Source of the DNA: Bin127 sp965203505
GTDB taxonomy: Bacteria > Chloroflexota > Dehalococcoidia > Lucifugimonadales > Lucifugimonadaceae
Length of the DNA: 64,000 bases
Assembly: GCA_965203505.1 (NCBI GenBank)
Contig: OZ241880.1
Location: 1,488,001-1,552,000, forward strand
Reading direction: 5' to 3'
A model generated the notes under the pieces. It had not been told where the DNA came from. It saw only the letters and a program-made list of their open reading frames with translations, and made no database searches. Of this stretch, positions 1 to 10,279 are shown in pieces. The number at the start of each line of letters is the position of its first letter. Position 1 is the stretch's first letter. Both the position numbers and the translations under genes were made by a program.

Positions 1-314
1 ACAAGAATCTGCAACGTCTAATCGGACAGATCATCGACGAGGAGCTTCAACCGCCGGGATTGGTTTCAGTCATGGCAGTGTCCTGTGATAAGGATTTAAC
101 GACCGCGCTGGTTGCGGTGAGCGTGTACGCGTCGGCCGAGGACGCCGAGCCCACTCTTGAGTATCTCCGCCAACGAAACGGTTTCATTCGGCGCGAGCTA
201 GCTTCGCGATCATCGATGCGCCGTACGCCGAAACTGCGTTTCGTGCTTGATTCGTCGCTCGAAGATGGACAGGCGATGATCGACAGGATCTCGGAACTGT
301 CCAATCGCAATTAG
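1..314 (+). CDS. rbfA: Ribosome-binding factor A, 3' part (5' end outside window)
   Basis: The reading frame is open from base 3 to the TAG at 312-314, so the gene enters from the left edge and only its last ~103 codons are visible. The visible protein has the RbfA core: an I-x-x-E/D-E-L-x-P-P-G-L-V-S-V segment, then a conserved strand carrying S-C-D-K-D-L and a V-S-V-Y segment. RbfA binds the free 30S subunit and helps 16S rRNA maturation. truB starts 27 bp downstream, the usual rbfA-truB order of the nusA-infB operon, which supports the call. Confidence 0.88.
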   Translation, partial: KNLQRLIGQIIDEELQPPGLVSVMAVSCDKDLTTALVAVSVYASAEDAEPTLEYLRQRNGFIRRELASRSSMRRTPKLRFVLDSSLEDGQAMIDRISELSNRN

Positions 315-341
315 CCGCCATCACGATTCATTGGTGTCGCT

Positions 342-1277
342 ATGAATGAGCCTAGGCGCTCGATTTCCGGGTTCTTGAACGTCGACAAACCGTCGGGATG
401 GACGTCCTCCGATGTCGTCGCGAAAATCCGCGCCGCGTTCCGGTTGCGCAAGCGAAGAATCAAGGTTGGACACGGCGGGACTTTGGACCCCATGGCCACT
501 GGCGTTCTTCCGATTTGCATTGGAGGCGCGACCCGACTCGCTGAGTTTGTGCTACGCGGCGACAAGGTTTACCACATGTCTGCCCGACTCGGAGTGGAGA
601 CCGACACGTACGACTCTGAAGGAACGACGGTCGCAATCCGTAATTATCAGCAAGTAACAAGAAATGACGTTGTCGCCACCATCTCGAGGTTCATCGGGGA
701 AATCGATCAAGTTCCGCCGATGTACAGTGCAATCAAGAAAGACGGTCAACCGCTCTACAAACTGGCCCGCCAAGGCAGAACCGTATCTCGCGAACCTAGG
801 CGTGTAACGGTATCATCATTGATCTTGTCCGCATGGAATCCGCCTTACTTCGACCTCCAAATCGAGTGCGGTAGTGGTTTCTATGCGCGCAGTCTCGCTC
901 AAGACTTGGGCACCCTTCTCAACTGTGGCGCACACATGACGGCTCTCAGGAGAATTAGGGCGGGAGAATTCAGCGCCACAGATTCGGTTTCTCTAGAGCA
1001 ACTGATCGCTGGTGCCGAAGGCGACTCGTGGCGACGATTTCTTTTGAAACCCGATTTTGTCTTACAGGGTTTGATGTCTACAGCTCTAGACGATGCTGAA
1101 TCCGCCGCATTCATGCATGGGCAGGCGGTACGATGTGCCAGCCTAGGCGTGACACGTGTCGGAAATCTGATTCGCGTGTATTCGAATGAGGGTGATCTAT
1201 TGGGATTAGCGTCAAGCGACGAAACCGGCGAATTCCTGAAACCTAGAACTGTGTTTGCAGACGCACAGGTAGTTTGA
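342..1277 (+). CDS. truB: tRNA pseudouridine(55) synthase TruB
   Basis: 311 residues, normal length for TruB. It isomerises U55 to pseudouridine in the T-loop of most tRNAs. The family signature GHGGTLDPMATGVLP lies at residues 43-57, with the catalytic aspartate at D49; the N-terminal F-L-N-V-D-K-P-x-G-x-T-S motif is also clear. The C-terminal ~80 residues look like a PUA-type RNA-binding extension. It is co-directional with rbfA and probably co-transcribed. No ribF follows, as it often does elsewhere; an antiporter lies downstream instead. Confidence 0.96.
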   Translation: MNEPRRSISGFLNVDKPSGWTSSDVVAKIRAAFRLRKRRIKVGHGGTLDPMATGVLPICIGGATRLAEFVLRGDKVYHMSARLGVETDTYDSEGTTVAIRNYQQVTRNDVVATISRFIGEIDQVPPMYSAIKKDGQPLYKLARQGRTVSREPRRVTVSSLILSAWNPPYFDLQIECGSGFYARSLAQDLGTLLNCGAHMTALRRIRAGEFSATDSVSLEQLIAGAEGDSWRRFLLKPDFVLQGLMSTALDDAESAAFMHGQAVRCASLGVTRVGNLIRVYSNEGDLLGLASSDETGEFLKPRTVFADAQVV

Positions 1278-1393
1278 AACATAACGCAGATATAGAATCC
1301 AGTTTCGGAGGAGCATCCGCGTTTGCGCGCCAAATCGTTCGCCGAAAACCCTGAATCCGCGCACGACTGAGGCCACCGCCCGACACATTCGAA

Positions 1394-2734
1394 TTGCACG
1401 GAGAATCGCTACTTTATCTGTCCGCTGAGCTAATCATAATGCTCTCGGTCATTCTCGTTGCCGCCAAAGTCGGTGGCGAAATCGCCGAACGTTATCTCAA
1501 AATTCCGGCTCTGATCGGGGAGCTTGGCGCTGGCATCATTATCGGACCCCATGCCCTTGGGGGGATCCGCATCTTCGATTTCGCAGGGCCGATGTTCCAC
1601 GAAGTCGGTCCATTCATTGCCGAGTCCGCGGCGCACGCGGGGGATGTGGCCGAACCGGCCATACCGTTCGCTCTGTATTTCGTGGGTCAACTGGGTGCCG
1701 TCCTACTTCTGTTCGAAGCTGGTTTGGAGACGGACCGCAAGCAATTCATGCGGTTCATCCGACCCGCCACAGCCGTCGCTCTCGGAGGTGTGATTTTCCC
1801 CTTTGCCCTCGGCGCGTTGGTGACTATATGGTTCGGATACGCCACGTTCAACTCAATAGAAGACGCCATCCCAGCACTGTTCGTCGGCGCGATTCTGACC
1901 GCGACTTCGGTGGGAATAACAGCGCGGGTTCTAGGCGATATCAGCCGATTGGATTCGATTGAAGGAGTGATCATCCTAGCCGCGGCAGTGGTCGATGACG
2001 TGTTGGGAATCGTGCTTGTAGCGGTTGTCGTCGGCATCGAGGCAGAAGGTTCCGTCTCAGGTGGTTCAGTGGCATTGCTGATCGTCAAGGCCATCGGTTT
2101 CTGGCTCGGATTGACCATCATCGGCAGCATTGTGGCCACCCGGATTTCCAATCTCACCATGTGGTTTAAGTCAGACGGTGCAACTCTGGTGTTGGCCATA
2201 ACACTTGGATTCATTGCGGCCAGCGTCGCAGAGGTGTATTTCGGCCTCGCGATGATCATCGGCGCATTTTCCATGGGTTTGGCGCTATCCGCGACGTTGT
2301 TGAAGGAATACACGATCTTCGCTATTCGCAACGGTGGAAGCGTATTGGTGCCCGTATTTTTCTGCATCATCGGTATGCAGGTAGACCTCACAGCAATTTG
2401 GCAATCAGACAATCTTGCCCAGTTGGCGCTGTTTGCTCTCGTCGTAACCGTTGTCGCCATTCTCACGAAGGTTTTTGGCGCTGGCCTCCCGGTGATGGCG
2501 ATCGGTTTCGGTAAACACCGCGCTTGGCGCATCGGTTTAGGCATGCTGCCGCGCGGCGAAGTAGCACTTATCGTCGCCGAAATCGGTCGCGCCAGCGGAA
2601 TCATCGACCGCGACATCTTCACCGTGGCGATTGTGATGACGGTAGTAACGACTGTTATCGCACCGATCCTGCTGGTCCGCGCCTTCGGCCGAAGCAATCG
2701 ACGTGAACCCCGACGGCCTGTGGCTGCACACTAA
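1394..2734 (+). CDS. Cation:proton antiporter, CPA2/KefB-type membrane protein
   Basis: 446 residues, strongly hydrophobic, with about 12 predicted membrane spans and no soluble C-terminal TrkA-N domain. Paired acidic residues D201-D202 in an A-A-A-V-V-D-D-V-L-G helix match the ion-binding site of the Na+/H+ exchanger (CPA2) fold, and the first half has the typical L-x-I-P-x-L-I-G-E-L-x-A-G segment. It probably exchanges Na+ or K+ for protons across the cytoplasmic membrane; the ion cannot be read from sequence. The start is uncertain: TTG at 1394, or an internal ATG at 1439. 116 bp separate it from truB. Confidence 0.87.
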   Translation: MHGESLLYLSAELIIMLSVILVAAKVGGEIAERYLKIPALIGELGAGIIIGPHALGGIRIFDFAGPMFHEVGPFIAESAAHAGDVAEPAIPFALYFVGQLGAVLLLFEAGLETDRKQFMRFIRPATAVALGGVIFPFALGALVTIWFGYATFNSIEDAIPALFVGAILTATSVGITARVLGDISRLDSIEGVIILAAAVVDDVLGIVLVAVVVGIEAEGSVSGGSVALLIVKAIGFWLGLTIIGSIVATRISNLTMWFKSDGATLVLAITLGFIAASVAEVYFGLAMIIGAFSMGLALSATLLKEYTIFAIRNGGSVLVPVFFCIIGMQVDLTAIWQSDNLAQLALFALVVTVVAILTKVFGAGLPVMAIGFGKHRAWRIGLGMLPRGEVALIVAEIGRASGIIDRDIFTVAIVMTVVTTVIAPILLVRAFGRSNRREPRRPVAAH

Positions 2735-2788
2735 ACCGCTAGCTCCAATGTGTTACGCAACCCGTATATCATTTACCCGCGCGAACAC

Positions 2789-2863
2789 GCCCCCGTAGCT
2801 CAGTGGATAGAGCACTGGTCTCCGAAGCCAGGTGCGTGAGTTCGATTCTCACCGGGGGCGCCA
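2789..2863 (+). tRNA. tRNA-Arg, anticodon CCG, with encoded CCA
   Basis: Full cloverleaf: acceptor GCCCCCG (2789-2795) pairs with CGGGGGC (2853-2859), D-stem GCTC/GAGC, anticodon stem CTGGT/GCCAG (with one G-U pair), loop CTCCGAA giving anticodon CCG (2822-2824), T-stem GTGAG/CTCAC with loop TTCGATT, discriminator G, and templated CCA at 2861-2863. It reads CGG arginine codons. Confidence 0.97.
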
Positions 2864-2873
2864 CACGACATCC

Positions 2874-5800
2874 ATGCCTGACAACTCTTCATACTCCGCA
2901 CGAATCGCCGAGGTCCAGAATGGCGAGCCGTTGGTAAAGCGGGTCGCGAACCACATTCTGGATATACGTGAAAAAGATTCCCTTTCGCGAATCGTTGTCG
3001 TCGCTCCTTCCCACTTCTCCGCTTTCTTCCTGAGGCGCGCGGTAACCGACGAAATATGCAACGCTCGCGATGGAGGTTTATTCAACGTCGAATTCATTCG
3101 AATCGAAGAGGTCGCCGATCGACTTTTCGACGCAACTCCGAACAAACCTGAAAAACCATCGATGACGCGGCTCGTCGCGTCCGAACTGGTCTACAACGCC
3201 ACGTTGTCGCTTAAAACGCCGGGGCCGCTCACCGAACATGCCAACAACGAATCGATGTTGAGCGCAATCCAACGGACGTTGCAAGCGCTCGAGCGATTGG
3301 ACATCGGAGCGGATCGTGCCTTGTTGCGATTGGCAAGGGGCGCATTCACCGGGTTGTACGCCCAATTGATCGAGATTCAAAGAACCTACGCCGCTTCGTC
3401 GGTAGGTTTCTTAACACGCGAAAACAAGGCTGCTATCGCGGCTGAAACCGCAACCAACAAACCCGAAATCGTCGCATCAGCTTTGGCTCCGCACATTGTG
3501 ACGTTGCAGGCACCGACGTCGCCTGATGCGTATTCGCGCCTTCGAGACTGTGTACAAGAACTGTCATCGACAATCACTTTGCGGATCACACCCGACGCGA
3601 ACGCTGATGAAGGGGTGGTTGGGCACGCACCCAGCACGCGGTTTTACTCCACGATGGGACCAGCCGACGAACCGCGTGCGTTAATACGCAACATCGTGGC
3701 CGACGCACGTTCCGGGGTCAGGTTCAGCGAGATGGTTGTGCTATATACATCGCCTGACTATACCTCTCGCATCAAGGACGCATTAGAAGCCGCCGACATC
3801 AATAGCTGTGGCCCATCGCCAGGCAGGTTGGCTGACACTCCAACAGGCAGATTCGTTCACTTGCTGCTCAATATGATCACAGCGGATATGCGTCGGGACG
3901 CGTTCACGTCTTGGACGTCTTCAGCACCAGTGGTCGATCCCGCAAACGGCGAAAGAGTGCCGTCGGTTCCGTGGGAAGTCGCATCGCGAAACGCGAAGGT
4001 GTCAAGATTCGGTGGAGATGATCGCTGGAAACGCTCACTTTACCGTTATGCGAAGTCGTTGCGTCGCCGCGCGACACGTGCGGAAGAGGCGGCCGATGAA
4101 GAGACCACAATCGATCCAGATTCGATGCGCGCCTTGGCGGACGCCGCATCGCAACTCGAAAATTTCGTCGAGCGGCTGAACCGGAAAGCACAACCAACAG
4201 ACCCGCGTTCGTGGTCAGATTGGATCGACTGGCTCGTAGACATACTCAAAGACTATGGCGCACCGCCTGGCAACGACGAAGGTTTAACAGCAAGTGGTAT
4301 CAATCGAATTAACGACGTATTGTCCGAGATCCGCGGCTTGGGCGAAATCGGCAGGTCCAGCGTGGAATTTTCAAGATTTTCGCGGACAGTTCAACGGGCT
4401 TTGCGAACTTCGTTAGGCGGGGATCCCGGTTGGGGTACTGCCGTTCTCGTGGCTCCGTTAGATGCAAGCATTGGGAACTCGTTCCGATCCGTCCATATTC
4501 TTGGGATGGCCGAAGGAGGAATACCGACTCCAGGCAGATCCGACCCGCTTCTCTCCGACAATTTGCGACGCATCCTCGATCCTGAAGGCAGGAGATTGCC
4601 TACGAGAAAAGATCAACTCGAGTTGGAGCGTCAAACCTTTCACCTCGCTTTGCAATCGGCCCAAAAGAGAAACCTCTACTGGAACAAAGCGCTACTGGGT
4701 GCCACTAATGAGTCTTATCCATCGCCTTGGTTCGTGGACGAAGTCATCAAGTCTCGCAACCTCGACACGGCTCCGGTTAAATCGCTGATGGACCCGCAGA
4801 GCGAGTACGTTCACTCCGTTGTCGCCTTGTCAGACCTCCACGAATCTGACCTCGATCCATCTACCGGTTACGAGTTCCAGATGCAAAGTGTGTCTCGGCA
4901 TTCGTTCGATAACACCAGCATGAGAGAATTGCTGTCCGATCCGAGCAACTGTGCCCTCGCGCGCGGCAGAGACGTATTGGAGTCGCGAAGATCTGGAAAT
5001 TTTGGCGTCCACGACGGCAATCTTGCGGCGGCCCAAAATGCCTCCCAATTTGAACGACGCATGTCCGCGAGTTCGTTGCAAAGCTACGCCGAATGCCCGT
5101 ACCGATATTTCTTGGCTACGGAACTGAACGTAGACGAGCGCATTGATCCTGAGGATCTGCTCGTTCTATCGCCACTTGACAAAGGACTGCTCGTGCACAT
5201 GATCCTTGAGCGATTCCTGCGCGATCATGGCCCTGATGCAACCGAACTAGGCCTTGAAAATCTGCGCAAGATAGCTAAACAGGAATTCGACCGATTCCAA
5301 ACGGACGATTTCATTGGATACCCGGCAATCTTCGAACTTGAAAAGGTCCAACTGCTAAGGCAACTTGAGCAGTGGCATCAAGCCAACCTCGACGTGTTGA
5401 TCGAATACGACGGCGAGATGATGACCGAGGTCCCGTTTGGTTTTCATGATCATGATTCCCTCGGGTTAACGTCCGTCGATGAATATACGTCGTTCCAATT
5501 CCGCGGCATGATCGATCTGATCGCTCTTTCCCGCGACGGTCAACGCGCCCTTGTGGCCGATTTCAAAACCGGACGGTCCAGTTACTACTCTGAAATTGAC
5601 AAGGATGTGACCGCAGCGGGAACCAAGTTGCAATTACCTATCTATGCTCGGGTGGCCGACGAGATTCTGGGTAATCGTGCCGAAATATCCGCGGTATATT
5701 GGTTCGTCTTCCAAAACGGTAGTACGCGCCTGCGTCCCAAAATTCCGGTGACGTTGGAGGAGACCGAACTGCGATTCGAAGATGTGTTGTCTACCATCGT

Positions 5801-5999
5801 CGGCGGAATCAGCAATGGAGCGTTCCCACCGAGGCCCGGTAACCGAACCACGCATGGCGAGGGACCATCCTGGGAAAACTGCATGTACTGTGCCTATTCG
5901 GATATCTGCCCTTCCAACCGGTTGATCGCGTGGGATCGAAAAAAGACATCAGATGAATTGGCCGACTACGTAGCATTGGCAGAAGGCGATTCATCGTGA
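2874..5999 (+). CDS. AddB/RexB-like ATP-dependent nuclease subunit, PD-(D/E)XK family
   Basis: ATG at 2874 gives 1041 residues; an earlier in-frame GTG lies inside the tRNA and is rejected. The C-terminal third carries a RecB-family nuclease core (G-M-I-D-L-I-A followed by L-V-A-D-F-K-T-G) and four cysteines arranged like the AddB iron-sulfur clasp: one in A-E-C-P-Y-R-Y-F and three in the C-x2-C-x5-C of C-M-Y-C-A-Y-S-D-I-C. The N-terminal two thirds resemble an inactive helicase module with no clear Walker A. The stop overlaps the AddA-like start by 4 bp. Together they should resect double-strand breaks for recombination. AddB-type sequences diverge strongly, so the exact subfamily is open. 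Confidence 0.85.
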   Translation: MPDNSSYSARIAEVQNGEPLVKRVANHILDIREKDSLSRIVVVAPSHFSAFFLRRAVTDEICNARDGGLFNVEFIRIEEVADRLFDATPNKPEKPSMTRLVASELVYNATLSLKTPGPLTEHANNESMLSAIQRTLQALERLDIGADRALLRLARGAFTGLYAQLIEIQRTYAASSVGFLTRENKAAIAAETATNKPEIVASALAPHIVTLQAPTSPDAYSRLRDCVQELSSTITLRITPDANADEGVVGHAPSTRFYSTMGPADEPRALIRNIVADARSGVRFSEMVVLYTSPDYTSRIKDALEAADINSCGPSPGRLADTPTGRFVHLLLNMITADMRRDAFTSWTSSAPVVDPANGERVPSVPWEVASRNAKVSRFGGDDRWKRSLYRYAKSLRRRATRAEEAADEETTIDPDSMRALADAASQLENFVERLNRKAQPTDPRSWSDWIDWLVDILKDYGAPPGNDEGLTASGINRINDVLSEIRGLGEIGRSSVEFSRFSRTVQRALRTSLGGDPGWGTAVLVAPLDASIGNSFRSVHILGMAEGGIPTPGRSDPLLSDNLRRILDPEGRRLPTRKDQLELERQTFHLALQSAQKRNLYWNKALLGATNESYPSPWFVDEVIKSRNLDTAPVKSLMDPQSEYVHSVVALSDLHESDLDPSTGYEFQMQSVSRHSFDNTSMRELLSDPSNCALARGRDVLESRRSGNFGVHDGNLAAAQNASQFERRMSASSLQSYAECPYRYFLATELNVDERIDPEDLLVLSPLDKGLLVHMILERFLRDHGPDATELGLENLRKIAKQEFDRFQTDDFIGYPAIFELEKVQLLRQLEQWHQANLDVLIEYDGEMMTEVPFGFHDHDSLGLTSVDEYTSFQFRGMIDLIALSRDGQRALVADFKTGRSSYYSEIDKDVTAAGTKLQLPIYARVADEILGNRAEISAVYWFVFQNGSTRLRPKIPVTLEETELRFEDVLSTIVGGISNGAFPPRPGNRTTHGEGPSWENCMYCAYSDICPSNRLIAWDRKKTSDELADYVALAEGDSS

Positions 6000-8900
6000 C
6001 TGCTACGCAAACGCCAACGCTCACGGACGCCGGCACACTCTCCGCAATCCAAAACGACCTATCCTCCAACATCTATGTGGAAGCTGGTGCGGGTACGGGA
6101 AAAACTCATTCACTTGTTCAACGGATTGTCGCCTTATTGAAAGGCGGAGTGGGCGTTGATGAGATCATCGCGATCACGTTTACGCGTGCCGCTGCATCAG
6201 AGCTGCGATCCCGAATTCGCGCCGAGTTAGAAACGCTACGCATCGAAGGCTCTAACTCTAACTGGGTCGCAACGGCTTTGGATGGTATCGATACCGCCGC
6301 CTTCCAAACCATCGATTCGCTCGTCTACTCACTGTTAAGAGAGAATCCTCTGGAATGCCGATTGCCGCCGTCGATTGAGGTCCAAGACAGCTTCGCGGAG
6401 ATTCAAATGTTCCGCGAACGATGGCGCCAGTGGTCGTTGGAGCAATTGGAAGACGACGAAGGATTCTCGAGGGCGTTGTCGGCGGCGCTGCGTTTGAACA
6501 TGTCAGGGCCATTTGGGACGATCAGCCGACTGGCTGAATCGATCAACCAAGGGCACGCCGAACTACGTGCCTCCGGTTTCGCTCCACCTACTAGGCTTGG
6601 CATCGCAACGATCGCGGACCTCGATGAATTAATCGAAGAAATGGTCGATCAGATGCGAATGTGTCGTGACCCCAACGACAGCCTCTACGCCAAATTCGAA
6701 GAGGTCTTGGAGTGGTACGAAAAGTTTATCAGGGGCAGTGATGTCGAAACGGAAGACGAAGCGGACAATCTGATAGTGACTTGGCCCGGAACCACGTCTA
6801 GTGGAGGAAGAATGCCAAATTGGGGCGGCCGTGAAGGTAAGGTTCAAGCCGTTCAATCTCTGCAGGCCATCATCGACGCAGTCAATTCCGCGCGTGACGC
6901 AACGCGCCAAGTGGCAACGAACCAACTCATCGGATACGCATCAGATTTCGTTGGCACGATAGTCGAAGAACGAAGACGGGCTGGAACTGTCACCTACTAC
7001 GACGGCATGACTTGGCTCATCGAGATGCTCGAGCGAAATGACAGTATCCGCAGAAGGATACAGAGCGTCTACCGGCGCGTATTGGTGGACGAATTTCAAG
7101 ATACGAACCCCGATCAAGTCCGATTGGTGCAGCTGCTAACAATTCCGCCCGGCGGGCAGCTGATCGTCCCCGGTTCACTCTTCGTCGTCGGAGATCCTAA
7201 GCAGTCGATTTACAGATTCAGGGGTGCTCAGGTCAATGTCAGCCAATCCGTCAGGGACCAAGTTATCAATGACAACGCCGGCGGAAAATATTTGACGTTA
7301 AAGGAAAACCGACGCTCCGCGAATGCCATCATCAAATGGGTCAACCACGTCTTCGGAGATTGGATGCCGTCCGAGGACGGACAAGCCGACTGGATACCGT
7401 TAGAGACGGCTACTGAGACCGCGCAGCCCGATGCCTTCGGCAAAGTCTTCCACTTCGGCGATGCATCGGAGGAGCGTTCTCTGACCAAGGTAAGGACGAC
7501 CGACGCCGAGCAAGTAGCGTCCATCGCAAGAGCCATATGTGATGGTGCGCTCATCGTTCGGGACCGTCACGATAGATCGAAAAGGCCTTCACGCCCTGGT
7601 GATATCGCAGTTTTAACCAGCGTTCGGACGAATTGGGAAACCTACACTCGGGAATTCGATCAACTCAATCTGCCCTATACCGCTGAAATCGGTGGTGCCG
7701 AGGTGTTGTCGACTCAGGAGTTCCGTGACCTTCTCAACTGCCTTACTGCCATCGATGATCCATCTGATCAACCCTCAACGGTCGGTGCCTTGAAATCGGT
7801 TTACTTCGGTTGTTCAGACGTAGACCTTTATCACTGGGCCAAAGCAGGGGGCAAATTTTCATGCGCCGCAGAATTTCCTAACAACCCTGAGATGGACGCG
7901 ATAAGCTCCGCAATGGGAGTCTTGAAGCGCTACAACACTCTCCGAGACAATCTTCAACCACCCGCGCTAATCGAACGATTTATCCGGGAACGGCAAGGCC
8001 GCGAACTGATGTTTTTGGAAGATGACCCCACTCCCGGCCTGCGTCGTCTTGATCTCGCAGTGGAACTCTCCCGGCGTTTCACCGAAGAAGGAGCGACTTC
8101 GCTTCGGGAATGCCTGACAAGGTTCGTGCAGTTTAAGGAATCGAATGATTCGATCCGCGAGCAACCTTCACTCGAATTCGATGAAGGAAAGATCAGATTC
8201 ATGACGATGCACGCCTCCAAAGGTCTCGAATTTCCGGTCGTCATCCTCGCCGACCTTTGCGGTTCAGGCAGGCGTAGCAACCCTCCAATATTGATCGATT
8301 GGGAAAAAGAAACGCAAGACGAAGATCGGATCGCGATCCGTCTTGGCGGAAACCAGTCAGACGGATATTTTCAAACCGAAAACTACCCCGAGCTCGCCAA
8401 AACCAATGCTGACGCGGATCAACTAGAGAAAACACGGTTGCACTACGTCGCGTGCACACGCGCTAGAGACTACCTATTTGTAAGCAAGTCCCGGAAGGAA
8501 AACGACACCAGATCAATCGCGGCTCAGATCGAGGGGTATGTTGGTACCGACGATGCGTTATGGTCGGAGGTACCTGAGGAATGGGGATCGCGTGATTTCA
8601 ATCCCGATCCAATCGGACAATCATCTAAGACTAATCGGCCGATCATCGATGAGGCGGCTTGGACCGAAGGGCATCAGCGAATATTGACAAACGCGGCGGC
8701 CCGATCGTGGTTAACTCCATCCAATCTTAAGGATGGCGATGCCAAGGGACTTTTCGACGAATCTCCTGATAAGTCTGATGAAGTCCCGTTACGTGATTCA
8801 GAAAATTTGACTGGCCGCGGCCGTGCCGCAACCAACATCGGTAGCGCCGTCCACGCCGCAATCCAACGTGCACTCGAAACTCCAGTTTCTGACATCGACG

Positions 8901-9376
8901 AGATCGCCCGGAGTGAAGCCGAAAATCATGGCGTCGCCGAAAATGCCGATGAGATTGCGCGTCTCGCAGCAGCGACTCTCCGGATGCCACTGCTCGGGAA
9001 TGTGGCATCGCTGGACCGCGATAATCTGTGGATCGAAACCCCAGTGGCTGTCCCTATACGCACCCAAAACGGGGCTTTCAGAACCCTAGAGGGCCGCGTT
9101 GACCTCATCTACCTGAATTCCGACGGCACTTTGGGCATCGCTGACTTCAAAACCGATCGCACATTCAACCGCTCGATCACCGAAATGGCCGAGCCGTACA
9201 TTCCGCAACTGGGTGCGTACGCTTACGCTGTTGAAAGTGCGACCGGTATTCCAGTGACCGAAGCGAGCATTTTGTTCTCTCGATTGGCGGCCGACAAACC
9301 GGGCGACGGCGAGTACCGTCTGCCAAACGTGCAATCAGCCATCGAATTGGCGTTAAAGTTGGCATCAAACCAATGA
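5996..9376 (+). CDS. AddA/RecB-like UvrD-family helicase-nuclease
   Basis: 1126 residues, starting at a GTG that overlaps the upstream stop (GTGA). SF1 helicase motifs appear in order: Walker A EAGAGTGKT at residues 29-37, Walker B V-D-E-F-Q-D-T-N, motif III/IV G-D-P-K-Q-S-I-Y-R-F-R-G, and motif V/VI M-H-A-S-K-G-L-E-F-P-V-V and Y-V-A-C-T-R-A-R-D. The C-terminus has a RecB-type nuclease core (G-R-V-D-L-I-Y, then G-I-A-D-F-K-T-D). This is the motor and nuclease partner of the preceding gene in a RecBCD-equivalent complex acting on double-stranded DNA ends. Confidence 0.93.
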   Translation: MTATQTPTLTDAGTLSAIQNDLSSNIYVEAGAGTGKTHSLVQRIVALLKGGVGVDEIIAITFTRAAASELRSRIRAELETLRIEGSNSNWVATALDGIDTAAFQTIDSLVYSLLRENPLECRLPPSIEVQDSFAEIQMFRERWRQWSLEQLEDDEGFSRALSAALRLNMSGPFGTISRLAESINQGHAELRASGFAPPTRLGIATIADLDELIEEMVDQMRMCRDPNDSLYAKFEEVLEWYEKFIRGSDVETEDEADNLIVTWPGTTSSGGRMPNWGGREGKVQAVQSLQAIIDAVNSARDATRQVATNQLIGYASDFVGTIVEERRRAGTVTYYDGMTWLIEMLERNDSIRRRIQSVYRRVLVDEFQDTNPDQVRLVQLLTIPPGGQLIVPGSLFVVGDPKQSIYRFRGAQVNVSQSVRDQVINDNAGGKYLTLKENRRSANAIIKWVNHVFGDWMPSEDGQADWIPLETATETAQPDAFGKVFHFGDASEERSLTKVRTTDAEQVASIARAICDGALIVRDRHDRSKRPSRPGDIAVLTSVRTNWETYTREFDQLNLPYTAEIGGAEVLSTQEFRDLLNCLTAIDDPSDQPSTVGALKSVYFGCSDVDLYHWAKAGGKFSCAAEFPNNPEMDAISSAMGVLKRYNTLRDNLQPPALIERFIRERQGRELMFLEDDPTPGLRRLDLAVELSRRFTEEGATSLRECLTRFVQFKESNDSIREQPSLEFDEGKIRFMTMHASKGLEFPVVILADLCGSGRRSNPPILIDWEKETQDEDRIAIRLGGNQSDGYFQTENYPELAKTNADADQLEKTRLHYVACTRARDYLFVSKSRKENDTRSIAAQIEGYVGTDDALWSEVPEEWGSRDFNPDPIGQSSKTNRPIIDEAAWTEGHQRILTNAAARSWLTPSNLKDGDAKGLFDESPDKSDEVPLRDSENLTGRGRAATNIGSAVHAAIQRALETPVSDIDEIARSEAENHGVAENADEIARLAAATLRMPLLGNVASLDRDNLWIETPVAVPIRTQNGAFRTLEGRVDLIYLNSDGTLGIADFKTDRTFNRSITEMAEPYIPQLGAYAYAVESATGIPVTEASILFSRLAADKPGDGEYRLPNVQSAIELALKLASNQ

Positions 9377-9413
9377 CAAAACCTGTCAAAAACCAGAACA
9401 AGGACGTCAATCC

Positions 9414-10241
9414 ATGGATCTTCTGAAAGGTAAAAAGGCCCTTATCACTGGCTCGCGCCGAGGCATCGGCGCGGGTATCGCACGCGTATTCGCCGAAAAC
9501 GGTGCCGATGTCGGGATCAACGACGTCGAGCGCGACGAAAACGCTGATGGCATCATCGCAGAAATCGAGGCGTTGGGACGGACGGCGAGTTGGCACCAGG
9601 CCGATATCGGAAGCACCGATGACCGTAACCGGATGTTCGATGAGTTCCTAGAGGCCCACGGCCAGATCGACATTTTGGTCAACAATGCGGTCGCCTCGGC
9701 AGATCCGCACTTCGTCAACATCACCGAAGAATTCTGGGACTTTCTCGTTGGCCACGCGCTGAAGGGGTACTTGTTTTGCTCCCAGCGCGCTGTCAAAGAG
9801 ATGATCGATCAGGGCAGCGGCGGGCGCGTCATCTCGATTTCGAGCGTCCATAGCTACCGAGCCTGGCCACAGGACACCGTCTACGGCATCGTCAAAGTCG
9901 GGCTCAATCGAATGGCGATGAGCATGGCCCTCGACCTCGCTGGCACTGGTATCACGTCGAACTGCGTCGCGCCCGGGTACATCGACAGTCGAGTGTTGCC
10001 CCCCGACGAAGAGCATCTTAGAGGCAAACTCGAAGGATACGTCGACTACGCCCGCGACTACATCCCCAATCAACGAGGAGGCGTACCCCGAGACATCGCC
10101 AACGCTTGCTTGTTCTTGGCATCCGACCTCGGAGACTACGTCAACGGTCAGACCATCACCGTAGACGGCGGATTCCTAGCGGGAGGCGTCCCTCCGGAAT
10201 CTGTTCCTCTCGAACCCGGGATGCCTGGAGCAATCGAGTAG
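9414..10241 (+). CDS. Short-chain dehydrogenase/reductase
   Basis: 275 residues. The Rossmann cofactor motif TGSRRGIG is at residues 12-19, NNA follows in I-L-V-N-N-A, and the catalytic triad is present as Ser in S-I-S-S-V-H plus Y-G-I-V-K (YxxxK). The C-terminal N-G-Q-T-I-T-V-D-G-G-F is typical of FabG-like classical SDRs. The substrate cannot be inferred; the gene sits next to a peptidase, not in the lipid cluster, so a catabolic alcohol or sugar dehydrogenase is more likely than a fatty acid reductase. Confidence 0.9.
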   Translation: MDLLKGKKALITGSRRGIGAGIARVFAENGADVGINDVERDENADGIIAEIEALGRTASWHQADIGSTDDRNRMFDEFLEAHGQIDILVNNAVASADPHFVNITEEFWDFLVGHALKGYLFCSQRAVKEMIDQGSGGRVISISSVHSYRAWPQDTVYGIVKVGLNRMAMSMALDLAGTGITSNCVAPGYIDSRVLPPDEEHLRGKLEGYVDYARDYIPNQRGGVPRDIANACLFLASDLGDYVNGQTITVDGGFLAGGVPPESVPLEPGMPGAIE

Positions 10242-10279
10242 GAGTCCTTGTTATGCAGGCTTGAATACGGAGCAGCGAA

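Noticed and set aside
1687..2697. Long minus-strand frame over the antiporter
   Set aside because: It is Thr/Pro/Met-rich, the usual antisense shadow of a membrane-protein gene.
2832..2873. N-terminal extension of the AddB-like protein
   Set aside because: It starts inside the tRNA-Arg gene; ATG 2874 is clear.
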